Assembly (NCBI RefSeq): GCF_030409505.1
Contig: NZ_JAUFPZ010000002.1
Location: 2,549,501-2,613,500, forward strand
From: Zunongwangia endophytica
GTDB taxonomy: Bacteria; Bacteroidota; Bacteroidia; Flavobacteriales; Flavobacteriaceae
Direction of reading: 5' to 3'
DNA length: 64,000 nt
Part shown: in pieces, positions 36,563 through 45,021 of the stretch
Numbering within the stretch: the first letter of the stretch is position 1
Layout: each line of letters begins with the position of its first letter
Position numbers and translations under genes: made by a program
The notes under the pieces: generated by a model
What the model was told of the DNA's origin: nothing
Databases searched by the model: none
The model's input: only the letters and a program-made list of their open reading frames with translations

Positions 36563-37849
36563 ATGGAGCATATCGTTATTATTGGTAACGGAATTTCTGG
36601 AATTACTACCGCACGACATATTCGTAAAAGATCGAACAAAAAGATCACAATTATTTCTTCGGAAAGTGAACATTTCTTTTCACGTACAGCATTAATGTAT
36701 GTGTACATGGGCCACATGAAGTGGGATCACCTTAAACCATATGAAGATGGGTTCTGGGAGAAAAACCGAATTAATCTTAAAACGGGTTGGGTTGATCAAA
36801 TCGATTTTCAGCAAAAAACGCTTCATTTTAAAAATGGAGAGGAGCTGAATTACGATAAACTTGTGTTAGCAACAGGCTCTATCCCAAATAAATTTGGTTG
36901 GGAAGGTGAAGATTTAAAAGGTGTACAGGGACTGGTTTCTAAACAGGATTTAGAGTTATTAGAAGAAAACACTAAAACCTGTAAAAAAGCGGTAATTATT
37001 GGTGGCGGACTTATAGGTGTGGAACTTGCTGAAATGCTTCGCACTCGAAATATTGAAGTTACATTTTTGGTTCGTGAAAAAGCATTTTGGCACTCGGTTT
37101 TGCCATTTGAAGATGCTAAAATGATTGCTGAACATATAAAATCTCATGAAGTTGATTTGCGTGAGGAAACCGAACTCGATAAAATTATTCCCGACGAAAA
37201 CGGAAAAGTAAAAGCTATTGTTACTAAAACCGGAGAACAAATCGATTGCCAATTGGTGGGTTTATGTGCAGGTGTTCGGCCAAATGTAGATTTTCTAAAA
37301 AATACAGATTTGGCAATTCATAAAGGAATTTTAGTCAATCGATATCTGGAAACAAACATTCCCGATGTGTATGCTATTGGCGATTGCGCAGAACAGGAAG
37401 AAGCTATTGGTCACCGAAAGCCTGTTGAAGCCGTTTGGTATACCGGTCGAATGATGGGCGAAACTTTAGCACTTAGCTTAACCGGAGAAAAATCAACCTA
37501 TAATCCCGGAAATTGGTTTAATTCGGCTAAATTTTTTGATATCGAATATCAAACCTACGGTTGGGTTTGGCCAAAACCAAGAGAAAATGAGCAACATTTC
37601 CATTGGCAGCACGAAAATGGAACGAAGGCGATCACGATAAGTTTCGATAAAAAAACGAATCTTTTTTTAGGAATAAACACCTTCGGAATCCGAATGCGAC
37701 ATGAAGTTATAGATCGCTGGTTAAACGAAAAACGAGAAATCAGTTACGTCTTAGTGAATTTAAAACTGGCTAATTTTGACCCTGAATTTTATACGAAACA
37801 TGAGGCCGCAATCTTTTTAAGTTTTAAAAATAATCTCCAAAACGCCTAA
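36563..37849 (+). CDS. FAD-dependent NAD(P)H oxidoreductase
   Basis: The 428-residue protein has an FAD-binding motif at the very N terminus (IVIIGNGISGITTARHI). The NAD(P) Rossmann motif is VIIGGGLIGVELAEML near residue 147, and the closing FAD motif is NIPDVYAIGDCAE near 275. It resembles the NirB/rubredoxin-reductase group. The C-terminal 110 residues are specific and rich in aromatic residues. The next gene, a membrane 4Fe-4S protein, starts 3 bp later, so the two probably form an electron-transfer pair. The acceptor is unknown. Confidence 0.88.
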   Translation: MEHIVIIGNGISGITTARHIRKRSNKKITIISSESEHFFSRTALMYVYMGHMKWDHLKPYEDGFWEKNRINLKTGWVDQIDFQQKTLHFKNGEELNYDKLVLATGSIPNKFGWEGEDLKGVQGLVSKQDLELLEENTKTCKKAVIIGGGLIGVELAEMLRTRNIEVTFLVREKAFWHSVLPFEDAKMIAEHIKSHEVDLREETELDKIIPDENGKVKAIVTKTGEQIDCQLVGLCAGVRPNVDFLKNTDLAIHKGILVNRYLETNIPDVYAIGDCAEQEEAIGHRKPVEAVWYTGRMMGETLALSLTGEKSTYNPGNWFNSAKFFDIEYQTYGWVWPKPRENEQHFHWQHENGTKAITISFDKKTNLFLGINTFGIRMRHEVIDRWLNEKREISYVLVNLKLANFDPEFYTKHEAAIFLSFKNNLQNA

Positions 37850-37852
37850 ACG

Positions 37853-39433
37853 ATGAGCAAGATCGAACATAATATGTCTATTACCGGAGATGCTCCAAAA
37901 AGTATTTCCACGATTCAAAAAACAGGAAGTGCTATTGGATTAGTTGGTTTGCTAATTTTGGTGCTCGCCATCGCAAATATTAACTTCCCTAACAAAAATC
38001 TATTCCTAAGTCTTTCTTTAGGAATGATAACGCTGGGAACGGTAATTTTCTCGGTTGATGGATATTGGGGAAAACCGGCCGGAATAAAAAATAATGGTGT
38101 CTGGTTTAAATCTTTAAGCGGAAAAGGCTTCTGGGCCTGGATTCTTGGGATTAGCCTTACGCTGTTTTACGTGGCTTTATATTGGTTTCCACAATATTTA
38201 GGATTGAATAGTGAAGGCAGTAATAGCGGAGTTATCGGTTTATTCGATCCGCTAAGTAAAATTATAAATGGCGGCCCGGCTAGCGAATGGTTTGTCTACG
38301 GAACCTTGTACACTCTAGCTATCTGGATTTTTGGATTTAAATTTATTCTGAAATATCGACACAATCGCTACGAGATTATTCGAACCTGTTCGGTGATGTT
38401 TTTTCAGCTTGGCTTTGCTTTCTTAATTCCTGAAATTCTCGCTCGACTAAACAAACCTTATTTTGCGCCAACAACAATCTGGCCGCTTAATTACGATCTT
38501 TTCGCTGGTTATCGCTTAGAATCGTTTATATCTGGCGGAAATTTAGGCGTTGCAATGCTAATTTTGGGTATTGTTTCCATCTTCGTTATCACTCCTATTC
38601 TTACTTACAAATACGGAAAACGCTGGTATTGCAGCTGGGTTTGCGGTTGTGGCGGTCTGGCTGAAACTGCCGGAGATCCTTTCCGACAACTTTCGAATAA
38701 ATCTCAAAAAGCCTGGAAAATTGAACGTTGGGTAATTCATAGCGTTTTAGTTTTTGTTACTGTAATGACAATTGCGGTAGTCTATTCGTATTTAGGTGAA
38801 AATTCCGATCGATTTTGGTTAACTAAAGATGTTTTTCTTTGGGGAAGCGCGGGATTCTTAAGCCTATTTTTTGCACTAATCATGATTTTTAAACGTGATC
38901 AAATACAAAAAGATGCGAAGTACGGAGCCATTGGATATTTAGTGGTCATATTATCGATTATCGGTATTAATTATTTTAGCGGAAACTGGAATATCTTTTT
39001 CTTCCCTGCCTACAAACTTCGCGAGTGGTATGGTTTCTTGATTGGTGCAGCATTCTCCGGAGTAATTGGCGTTGGCTTTTATCCAATATTTGGTAGCCGG
39101 GTTTGGTGCCGTTATGGTTGCCCAATGGCTGCAGTTCTCGGAATGCAACAAAAGCTATTTTCAAAATTCAGAATTACAACCAACGGCGGCCAATGTATAA
39201 GCTGTGGGAATTGCTCTACCTATTGCGAAATGGGAATCGATGTAAGGGCTTATGCGCAAAAAGGACAAAATATTGTTCGATCTAGTTGTGTTGGTTGCGG
39301 TATTTGTTCTGATGTTTGCCCTCGTGGCGTTCTTAAGTTAGAAAATGGCAGCACCAAAGGAAGAATTAATGAAGAAGAAGTATTGCTAGGTAATGATGTA
39401 GATCTAATCGATCTTCTAAATCAAAAATCGTAG
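37853..39433 (+). CDS. Membrane-bound 4Fe-4S protein (NapH/NosR-like)
   Basis: The protein has 526 residues with about eight or nine membrane segments. A membrane-face Cys block lies at YCSWVCGCGG (Cys260/264/266), followed by a second at WCRYGCPMA. Two ferredoxin clusters end it: CISCGNCSTYC (448-458) and CVGCGICSDVC (479-489). In NapH/CcoG relatives the first block reads CxxxCP; here it is CxxxCxCGG, an altered form. It should pass electrons between a cytoplasmic donor, plausibly the FAD enzyme next to it, and membrane quinones or an unknown acceptor. Confidence 0.85.
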   Translation: MSKIEHNMSITGDAPKSISTIQKTGSAIGLVGLLILVLAIANINFPNKNLFLSLSLGMITLGTVIFSVDGYWGKPAGIKNNGVWFKSLSGKGFWAWILGISLTLFYVALYWFPQYLGLNSEGSNSGVIGLFDPLSKIINGGPASEWFVYGTLYTLAIWIFGFKFILKYRHNRYEIIRTCSVMFFQLGFAFLIPEILARLNKPYFAPTTIWPLNYDLFAGYRLESFISGGNLGVAMLILGIVSIFVITPILTYKYGKRWYCSWVCGCGGLAETAGDPFRQLSNKSQKAWKIERWVIHSVLVFVTVMTIAVVYSYLGENSDRFWLTKDVFLWGSAGFLSLFFALIMIFKRDQIQKDAKYGAIGYLVVILSIIGINYFSGNWNIFFFPAYKLREWYGFLIGAAFSGVIGVGFYPIFGSRVWCRYGCPMAAVLGMQQKLFSKFRITTNGGQCISCGNCSTYCEMGIDVRAYAQKGQNIVRSSCVGCGICSDVCPRGVLKLENGSTKGRINEEEVLLGNDVDLIDLLNQKS

Positions 39434-39471
39434 TTTTCGACGAATCTTTTACGATTTAAATTCAGAAATAG

Positions 39472-40170
39472 TTGAAGAAAAAAGCCCTTATAAAAGTTAT
39501 TATCCCTGCGTATAACGAAGAAGATTCGGTTGCAAAAGTGATTGCTGAAATCCCTAATCTTGTCGATGAAGTTATCGTGGTAAGTAATAACTCGACAGAT
39601 GATACCGAGAAAAATGCTTCAGCTGCCGGCGCAACAGTTCTTAAGGAAAACAGAAAAGGGTATGGCTATGCTTGTTTAAAAGGCATGGAACATATCGCTA
39701 ATCAAAATCACAACCCAGACATCATTGTATTTCTGGATGGCGACTATAGCGATTATCCTTCTGAATTAACCAAAATTATTGCCCCTATTCAGCAACAAAA
39801 CATCGACATGGTGATTGGTGCACGCGTTAAAAAATGGCGAGAAGATGGCTCGATGACGTTTCCTCAGATCTTCGGGAATTGGCTTGCAACTACTTTAATG
39901 CGTTTATTTTTTGGTGCAAAATTTACCGATCTTGGTCCTTTTAGAGCTATAAAATACCAAAAGCTACTGCAGCTAAACATGCAGGATAAAACCTACGGCT
40001 GGACGGTAGAAATGCAACTTAAAGCCATAAAACAAAATTTTTCGTATATAGAAATACCTGTGCATTACAAAAACAGGATTGGTGTCTCTAAAGTTTCTGG
40101 AACGCTAAAAGGCGCTATCTTTGCAGGCGTAAAGATTTTAGGTTGGATATTTAAATATAGTTTTAAATAG
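39472..40170 (+). CDS. GT2 glycosyltransferase, DPM1/DPG-synthase-like
   Basis: The 232-residue protein has IIPAYNEEDSV, VSNNSTDDTE and FLDGDYSDYP (metal-binding DxD region). The C-terminal GWTVEMQLKA and the RIGVSKVSGT segment are as in polyprenyl-phosphate sugar synthases. It would load hexose onto a lipid carrier at the membrane. It uses TTG as start, directly preceded by an in-frame TAG; the first internal ATG (residue 73) would remove the nucleotide-binding half. The next gene starts 1 bp after its stop. Confidence 0.85.
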   Translation: MKKKALIKVIIPAYNEEDSVAKVIAEIPNLVDEVIVVSNNSTDDTEKNASAAGATVLKENRKGYGYACLKGMEHIANQNHNPDIIVFLDGDYSDYPSELTKIIAPIQQQNIDMVIGARVKKWREDGSMTFPQIFGNWLATTLMRLFFGAKFTDLGPFRAIKYQKLLQLNMQDKTYGWTVEMQLKAIKQNFSYIEIPVHYKNRIGVSKVSGTLKGAIFAGVKILGWIFKYSFK

Positions 40171-40171
40171 A

Positions 40172-41644
40172 TTGGATTTAGCGATTATCATACTATACAC
40201 GCTGGCTTTGCTGGTTATTTTCTTTTACAGTATTTCAGAACTGCAATTATTACTGAATTACCTAAAGGCGAAAAAAAGTGTGGATACTGCTGAAAAATTC
40301 GATCTAAAAAATCCTGCTGAAATACCTGTAATTACGATTCAGCTGCCGCTATACAACGAGATGTATGTCGTAGAACGATTACTGCGGAATATTGCTAAAA
40401 TCGATTATCCTAAAGACAAACTTGAAATTCAGGTTTTGGATGATTCTACCGACGAATCAATTCTAACAACTACTGAAGTAATTGAAGAGATTCGGAAAAG
40501 TGGAATTGACATTCAACACATCAAACGTGAAAACCGAAGCGGATTTAAAGCCGGTGCTTTAAAAGAAGGATTAAAAATCGCCAAAGGTGAGTTTATTGCC
40601 ATTTTTGATTCGGATTTTATGCCAAACTCAGATTGGCTAAAAAAGACCGTTCCCTATTTTAAAAATCCTGAAATTGGCGTGGTGCAAACGCGTTGGGCGC
40701 ATCTAAATCGAGATTATTCACTACTGACTAAAATACAGGCTTTTGCCTTAGATTTTCATTTTATTTTGGAACAAACCGGCAGAAATTTTGGTCGGCATTT
40801 TATCAATTTTAATGGTACCGCAGGGATTTGGCGCAAAGAGTGCATTCTAGATGCCGGTAATTGGAGTGGCGATACACTTACCGAAGATTTAGATTTAAGT
40901 TATCGTGCGCAACTTAAAAAATGGAAATTCAAATATCTGGAAGATGTGGAAACTCCGGCAGAACTTCCCGTGGCTATTAGTGCAGCGCGCTCGCAACAAT
41001 TTCGTTGGAATAAAGGTGCTGCTGAAAATTTCAAAAAAAATTACCTAAGATTAGTTAAAGATCCTAGTGTTTCTTTTGGAACCAAATTTCATGGTTTTTT
41101 CCATTTATTAAATTCCAGCATGTTTTTAATCGTGTTATTGTTGGGTGTTTTAAGCGTCCCGGTATTATATATTAAGAATAACAATCCTGCTTTTAGCTGG
41201 TATTTTAATGTACTCGCTGGATTCGGAATTAGCACCATTATCTTCTTTTGCTGTTACTATGTTCCCTACGCCAAAATCCATGGAAAAGGAGCAAAATCTT
41301 TCTTCGGTTTTATTGGAATGTTCATCACTTTTTTTGCGGTGGCAATGGGATTTTCGGTGCATAATTCTCTAGCGGTTTTAGAAGGACATTTTGGCAAACG
41401 ATCTGAATTTATACGAACGCCAAAATTCAACGTGAACAACCTTAAAGATTCCTGGAAAGGCAATAAATACTTATCGAATAAATTTTCAGGAACTATTCTT
41501 ATCGAAGCTGTGCTTTGCTTCTACTTTGCATTTGCGCTTTATAGTGCTTTTAAACTGAATGACTTCGGAATCATAATTTTTCATCTAATGCTTTTCGGCG
41601 GATTTGGTTTTGTGGCTTTTAAGAGTATTTTTTCTAAAGGTTAA
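40172..41644 (+). CDS. Processive GT2 glycosyltransferase (cellulose-synthase-like)
   Basis: The 490-residue protein has one N-terminal membrane segment and the GT2 signatures IQLPLYNEMYVV, FDSDFMP, TEDLDLSYRA and QQFRWNKGAAENF (the Q-x-x-R-W processivity motif). Four or five membrane segments follow residue 310. These features fit the beta-glycan synthase group that includes mannan and glucan synthases. A TTG start is required, as no ATG occurs before residue 64. The product is unknown; the neighbours suggest a lipid-linked or exported glycan. Confidence 0.88.
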   Translation: MDLAIIILYTLALLVIFFYSISELQLLLNYLKAKKSVDTAEKFDLKNPAEIPVITIQLPLYNEMYVVERLLRNIAKIDYPKDKLEIQVLDDSTDESILTTTEVIEEIRKSGIDIQHIKRENRSGFKAGALKEGLKIAKGEFIAIFDSDFMPNSDWLKKTVPYFKNPEIGVVQTRWAHLNRDYSLLTKIQAFALDFHFILEQTGRNFGRHFINFNGTAGIWRKECILDAGNWSGDTLTEDLDLSYRAQLKKWKFKYLEDVETPAELPVAISAARSQQFRWNKGAAENFKKNYLRLVKDPSVSFGTKFHGFFHLLNSSMFLIVLLLGVLSVPVLYIKNNNPAFSWYFNVLAGFGISTIIFFCCYYVPYAKIHGKGAKSFFGFIGMFITFFAVAMGFSVHNSLAVLEGHFGKRSEFIRTPKFNVNNLKDSWKGNKYLSNKFSGTILIEAVLCFYFAFALYSAFKLNDFGIIIFHLMLFGGFGFVAFKSIFSKG

Positions 41645-41653
41645 ATTTTAGTA

Positions 41654-41676
41654 GTTAGAATTGAGATCGCTTCGCT
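41654..41676 (-). repeat. Second copy of the 18493-18522 repeat fragment
   Basis: On the minus strand AGCGAAGCGATCTCA matches AGCGCAGCGATCTCA of the PUL gap at 14 of 15 bases, followed in both by ATTCTAAC; the PUL copy has 7 extra bases between. It lies in the 62-bp gap between the processive GT2 and the LpxR-like gene. Confidence 0.55.
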
Positions 41677-41706
41677 GTTAGGATAGAGATCATATTTATA
41701 GTTGTT

Positions 41707-42690
41707 TTAAATCCGTACTCCAATTTTTAAACCGCCCCAATCTTCAGGATCACCATATTCAAATTCACGCGTCATTGAGGTTTGGTAATACTCTAAGTAG
41801 AAAAAACCAGATTTAATAACTAAACCGTAATAATATTGCCCAGTAAAACGCTCTATTTTGGTAGAGGGAATAGTATAAGGGCTGCTACGACTAAAAACTC
41901 CTCCTTGTAATAGAGCATTGTATCCAACAAAATTAGTTATTCCTCTAGCAAATAGATAAACCTGAAATTTACTACTTCTATTGGATGTTCTTAAAGGCGA
42001 GTTCACGAGTCCTAGAGTTGCGCTTGCCCCTAGATTTAAATCTGTGAACATCGTCCCCAATCGTGCCTTCGACTCACCATATAAGGAAAAATAATTACTT
42101 AAATCTAGAAGCAACGTTTCGAAGCCTAGATTATAATTTAGTATTACATCATCTTCGATTTGATTATCCCATCCTCTAGGCTTCCAATTCCCGGTAGCCT
42201 CATGAATCCAAGTTTGCCCGGCTCCGCCCAAAGATGATGGCCCAATAATACCCAGCCAAAAAGAAGATTTCATCCTGAATCCCTTATCAAGGTGATCACT
42301 AACGCTCATCATTTTTAAAGTTAATGCTGAAGCGTAAGGCCGATCAGTATATCTGATATCCACGTCGCTTATGACATCTGGCGTAAATGCAGAATGCTCT
42401 ATAGCAAGTCCATATTTAAAATCGGCACCTTTACTTTTGAAAAAAAGAAAGTTTATTGGGTTTTTTCTGAAAACTGGATGAAATAATTCGAAATTCAAAC
42501 CCTGAGTGTAATCATCATCCGAGTACATAAAGAAATCATTATCATAATTGAGTCTGAAATAACGATCTCCTTCAAAATCGTGAACTATATTAGTTGAGTT
42601 AATTTCTTGTCCATAACTAAATAGTGAGAAGCTTGTGAAAAATAAATTTATTAAAGTAATAAAGCTGAAATTGCAAGATTTTTTTTTCAA
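41707..42690 (-). CDS. LpxR-family outer-membrane protein (DUF2219)
   Basis: This 327-residue protein has a signal peptide (to about SYGQ). Then come the DUF2219 landmarks NYDNDFFMYSDDDYTQGLNF near residue 50, YTDRPYASAL near 113, GQTWIHEATG near 165 and a C-terminal aromatic strand ending in GGLKIGVRI. Relatives are lipid A 3'-O-deacylases in the outer membrane. In Bacteroidota the substrate has not been tested widely, so the enzyme class is a family-level inference. It is convergent to the GT2 genes. Confidence 0.78.
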   Translation of the reverse strand: MKKKSCNFSFITLINLFFTSFSLFSYGQEINSTNIVHDFEGDRYFRLNYDNDFFMYSDDDYTQGLNFELFHPVFRKNPINFLFFKSKGADFKYGLAIEHSAFTPDVISDVDIRYTDRPYASALTLKMMSVSDHLDKGFRMKSSFWLGIIGPSSLGGAGQTWIHEATGNWKPRGWDNQIEDDVILNYNLGFETLLLDLSNYFSLYGESKARLGTMFTDLNLGASATLGLVNSPLRTSNRSSKFQVYLFARGITNFVGYNALLQGGVFSRSSPYTIPSTKIERFTGQYYYGLVIKSGFFYLEYYQTSMTREFEYGDPEDWGGLKIGVRI

Positions 42691-42868
42691 GATTTTGAGA
42701 ACAAAAGAGTTATACTTCGGAAAAGATAAAAATAAAATTATTTTTCTTTTATCCTCTAGAATACCATAAATAGGTTTGATATAAATCTTTATTTCTGTTC
42801 ATTCGGTCGATTATTTGTCTAATATTTATGTTTACTTTCGAAAAGTATATGATTAAATCGCATTAAGC

Positions 42869-44299
42869 TTGCTTCAATTTCTGAAATTCTATAAAATTCC
42901 GCTGCTTTTGTTTTTTTCGACAATTGCTTTGTATTGGAGTTTTGCTTACGATTTAGATCGATCTGACTTTCCGAAATTATTTACGCTTTACGTTGCACTT
43001 TTCTTTCTCAGTTTTAAACTGATTCAGCTTTTAAAAACACGATTTTGGCTTTTAGCGGGCGCAGCTTTAACCTTTAGAGTGATCTTTATATTCGCATTGC
43101 CTACTCTCTCACAAGATTTCTATCGCTTTATCTGGGATGGGCGAATTTTAGCTAATGGCATTAATCCATATTTGTCGACTCCAGATCTGTTGATGGAAAA
43201 TGCGCATTTTGGAAGTATTTCTCAGGCAAAGGAACTCGTAAGTGGAATGGGATCGTTGAGCGCTTCAAATTTCACGAATTATCCGCCGGTAAATCAATTC
43301 ATATTTGCCATTTCAGGATGGCTTTCAGAACAAAACATTTTTTCTTCCGTAGTAATTTTTAGGCTGTTTATTTTGTTAGCGGACTTCGGAATTTTGTTGT
43401 ACGGAAGAAAACTATTGAAATCGCTGAACTTACCGGAACATCAGATTTTCTGGTTTATTTTGAATCCTTTTGTAATTATTGAATGCTTCGGAAATCTACA
43501 TTTTGAAAGCGTTATGGGATTTTTTATCATTCTTACTTTCTATCTATTGCAAAAGCAAAAATGGATATTTGCAGCCTTTGTTTTAGGGATTTCGGTTTCG
43601 GTAAAATTACTTCCGTTAATGTTCTTACCGCTTTTCCTGAAGTTTTTCAGCAGTAAAAAAAATCCTTCAGAAATTATCCAAAATCGAGGTTTGACAGCTC
43701 CAATTTCAATAATTATAGCTGATCTGAAATCAGTAAACTGGACAAAACTCCTTGGCTTTTATGCTGTTGTATTGCTAACGGTCATTTTGAGCTTTCTTCC
43801 ATTCTATAATTCGGCTTTTTTGAGCAACTTTTCTGAAAGCGTCGGACTTTGGTTTCAGAAATTCGAATTTAATGCTAGTATTTATTATATCATTCGGTGG
43901 ATTGGATTTCAGGTGAAAGGTTATAATATTATTGCTGATGCCGGAAAGATACTTCCTATGATCACTTTACTGATTATTCTAGGTCTTAGCGTATTCAGCA
44001 AAAACAAGAGCTTAAAATCGCTAATTTTGAGTTTCCTTTTTACGATTTGCGCTTATTTTTTGCTTTCGACAACCGTGCATCCCTGGTATATTGTAACTCC
44101 GCTGTTGCTTTCAGTTTTTACCAAATATCGATTTCCGATTGTTTGGTCGTTTATGGCAATACTGAGTTATAGCGCCTACGCAAATCCAACATTTCAGGAA
44201 AATTTATGGCTAGTGGCTATCGAATATTTGGTAGTTATCGGATTCCTTTTAGCTGAAATTTACTTTCCGAAGCAATTACGATTTAGCCTTCTTTCTTGA
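42869..44299 (+). CDS. GT-C fold membrane glycosyltransferase (mannosyltransferase-like)
   Basis: The 476-residue protein has about 11-12 membrane segments. The first loop has SQDFYRFIWDGRILANGINPY, where the acidic pair matches the catalytic loop of GT-C enzymes using polyprenyl-phosphate sugars. A conserved NPFVIIECFGNLHFE and SVSVKLLPLMFLP follow. It could use the sugar made by the DPM1-like enzyme at 39472. A TTG start follows an in-frame stop; the first internal ATG is near residue 109 and would remove the catalytic loop. Its 3' end overlaps the LAB_N gene by 24 bp. Confidence 0.8.
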   Translation: MLQFLKFYKIPLLLFFSTIALYWSFAYDLDRSDFPKLFTLYVALFFLSFKLIQLLKTRFWLLAGAALTFRVIFIFALPTLSQDFYRFIWDGRILANGINPYLSTPDLLMENAHFGSISQAKELVSGMGSLSASNFTNYPPVNQFIFAISGWLSEQNIFSSVVIFRLFILLADFGILLYGRKLLKSLNLPEHQIFWFILNPFVIIECFGNLHFESVMGFFIILTFYLLQKQKWIFAAFVLGISVSVKLLPLMFLPLFLKFFSSKKNPSEIIQNRGLTAPISIIIADLKSVNWTKLLGFYAVVLLTVILSFLPFYNSAFLSNFSESVGLWFQKFEFNASIYYIIRWIGFQVKGYNIIADAGKILPMITLLIILGLSVFSKNKSLKSLILSFLFTICAYFLLSTTVHPWYIVTPLLLSVFTKYRFPIVWSFMAILSYSAYANPTFQENLWLVAIEYLVVIGFLLAEIYFPKQLRFSLLS

Positions 44300-44911
44300 T
44301 TTTCGAATTAAAAATAGATTCCGAATATACACTACTGCTCCAAAAAAGTGAGCCGATAATAACACAGGGTCGGTTCTAAAACATGCATAAGTGAAAATGA
44401 TGGCAGAGCCGGTTAAACTCATCACCCAAAATCCCCAAGGTAGGCTACTTTCATCGTGCCTTTCAGAATAAATCCACTGATAAACAAACCTACCGGTATA
44501 AACCATTTGCCCTACAGTTCCTAAAATCACTAACCAAATTGCAATATTATCTCCTGTAAAAAGCCTTGACCAATCTAAATCACTAAAGAAAACAAGATAA
44601 GCCGCAATAAGAATTGGTGATAGAATTACAGCAATTTTGAAAAAAATATTTGAGGTTTTCCATTGACCTTGCAATTGCAAATTCCGAAAATAAATGTAGT
44701 AGATAAGTGCCTGACCGATCATTATCGATAAATCCTTACGTAGGTAACCGTAAACGAAAAAGAGAATTGCTCCTAATAAACTAAGTTGCCAGAAAAGTGT
44801 TGGGGTCTGAACTTTATTCTTTTTCTCTGATAAGAACCATTGATTTACTAATCGAGCAGAAAAACATAATTGCGCCAAAAAACCAATCCCGTACACTATC
44901 CACATATTCAT
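44276..44911 (-). CDS. Membrane protein with two LAB_N (lipid-A-disaccharide synthase N-terminal) repeats
   Basis: The 211-residue protein contains the LAB_N motif twice: LVNQWFLSEKKNKVQTPTLFWQLSL (split across residues 20-45) and FVYQWIYSERHDESSLPWGFW. Each is followed by two membrane helices and an IYFRN/VYIRN element. LAB_N-only proteins occur next to glycosyltransferases and are suspected flippase or lipid-linked sugar partners; no activity is certain. It is convergent with the GT-C gene. Confidence 0.82.
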   Translation of the reverse strand: MNMWIVYGIGFLAQLCFSARLVNQWFLSEKKNKVQTPTLFWQLSLLGAILFFVYGYLRKDLSIMIGQALIYYIYFRNLQLQGQWKTSNIFFKIAVILSPILIAAYLVFFSDLDWSRLFTGDNIAIWLVILGTVGQMVYTGRFVYQWIYSERHDESSLPWGFWVMSLTGSAIIFTYACFRTDPVLLSAHFFGAVVYIRNLFLIRKSRKKAKS

Positions 44912-44927
44912 ACACCAGAAAATTAAA

Positions 44928-44970
44928 AAAGCTGTCCAAAATACGCCAAATTTGACTAGAGGACAGCTTT
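44928..44970 (-). terminator. Rho-independent terminator of the polyamine operon
   Basis: AAAGCTGTCC (44928-44937) and GGACAGCTTT (44961-44970) form a 10-bp stem around a 23-base loop. On the minus strand the stem is followed by a T tract (TTTTTTAATTTTC). It lies 51 bp after the stop of the deoxyhypusine-synthase-like gene. Confidence 0.78.
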
Positions 44971-45021
44971 ACTGCATTGTAAATCTTTGTTAATACTTTT
45001 AGACTGTAAAGTTAAACAAAA

